Shown: positions 63,843 to 64,000 of the stretch, one piece after another | Layout: every line of letters begins with the position of its first letter | Position numbering within the stretch: position 1 is the first letter of the stretch | NCBI RefSeq assembly: GCF_031180885.1 | Contig: NZ_JAPSLK010000026.1 | Location: 39,524 to 103,523 of the forward strand | Reading direction: 5' to 3' | Origin: Saccharothrix sp. | GTDB taxonomy: Bacteria > Actinomycetota > Actinomycetes > Mycobacteriales > Pseudonocardiaceae | Length of the DNA: 64,000 nucleotides | Notes under the pieces: model-generated | Databases searched by the model: none | Told to the model about the DNA's origin: nothing | What the model saw: only the letters and a program-made list of their open reading frames with translations | Program-made: the position numbers and the translations under genes

Positions 63843-64000
63843 GTGGCGAGTACTCGATCGGTTGGTCTGAGCCGGCGGCAGGCGATCCCGCTGGCGATCG
63901 GGTCGGTGGCGGGGTCGGGGATCCTGTTCCTCCCGTCCGCCGTCTACGCCGAGGCGGGCGGGAACAGCCTGCTGGTGTGGCTGTTGTCGACGGTGGTGTG
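63843..64000 (+). CDS. Amino-acid permease, 5' part only
   Basis: GTG 63843 follows GGGGGGAG and runs off the window end. The 52 visible residues (LSRRQAIPLAIGSVAGSGIL, then FLPSAVYAEAGG) match the start of APC-family amino-acid permeases, where the GSVAGSGIL segment of TM1 forms the unwound substrate-binding region. Substrate cannot be told. The 315 bases before it hold no gene that I can support. Confidence 0.75.
   Translation, partial: MASTRSVGLSRRQAIPLAIGSVAGSGILFLPSAVYAEAGGNSLLVWLLSTVV

Noticed and set aside
1..64000. tRNA, rRNA or insertion sequences
   Set aside because: I looked for T-loop-like sequences, transposase catalytic motifs and paired terminal repeats and found none convincing.

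Overview
This is a high-GC actinomycete sequence. GTG and TTG starts, ATGA/GTGA gene overlaps, DUF6292 and DUF4913 proteins and the SCO6880-type transfer protein all point to a Pseudonocardiaceae-like host, but the genus cannot be set from the window alone. Most of the window (about 1-53.6 kb) reads as part of a large integrative and conjugative element or conjugative plasmid that uses a type IV-like secretion machine, not the single FtsK/TraB pump of classical Streptomyces elements. No relaxase, integrase, tRNA or att site was recognised, so the ends of the element probably lie outside.

Layout. 1-5.6 kb: three paralogous genes of an unrecognised family (the first cut by the window edge), interleaved with a frameshifted HTH regulator and followed by a membrane protein. 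5.6-8.7 kb: a gene-poor stretch with a reverse-strand XRE-type regulator and decayed sequence. 8.7-19.2 kb: the transfer operon, holding a ParA/MinD-like protein, a small two-TM VirB2/TrbC-like protein, a secreted Cys-rich protein, a TrbL/VirB6-like channel protein that begins with the same secreted domain, an SCO6880-family protein, a VirB4-like ATPase, a TraG/VirD4-like coupling protein, a DUF4913 protein and a coiled-coil protein. Nearly all these genes overlap by a few bases. 19.4-43.5 kb: one uninterrupted ORF of 8032 codons joining a DarB-like adenine methyltransferase plus SNF2-type helicase, a DnaG/Toprim primase-like core and a UvrD-like helicase through thousands of residues of repeated modules and acidic linkers. 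A 96-codon gene sits in another frame inside its 5' end. 43.5-47.8 kb: a DUF6292 protein, a lipoprotein, a lytic transglycosylase-NlpC/P60 enzyme (VirB1-like), a helical protein and an inositol-monophosphatase-like protein that has lost its metal ligands. 47.8-53.6 kb, reverse strand: two proteins with paired DnaB N-terminal-like domains and no helicase domain, a 91-aa protein between them, and a 561-aa protein of unknown function. A strong bidirectional hairpin separates these from the forward operon.

53.6-64 kb looks like flanking or cargo DNA: remnants of an L,D-transpeptidase and another secreted protein, a membrane diguanylate cyclase, a small helical protein, a cytochrome P450, a STAND-LuxR regulator with an MFS exporter upstream, a badly frameshifted ORF, a small lipoprotein and the start of an amino-acid permease. 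The likely working model is that the 8.7-18 kb and 43.5-45.8 kb genes build and open the envelope channel. The giant protein and the DnaB-N-like proteins would process, replicate or protect the transferred DNA. The role of the giant protein is inferred from its domains only. A recurrent GGGGGA ribosome-binding motif in front of most genes was used to choose several starts.
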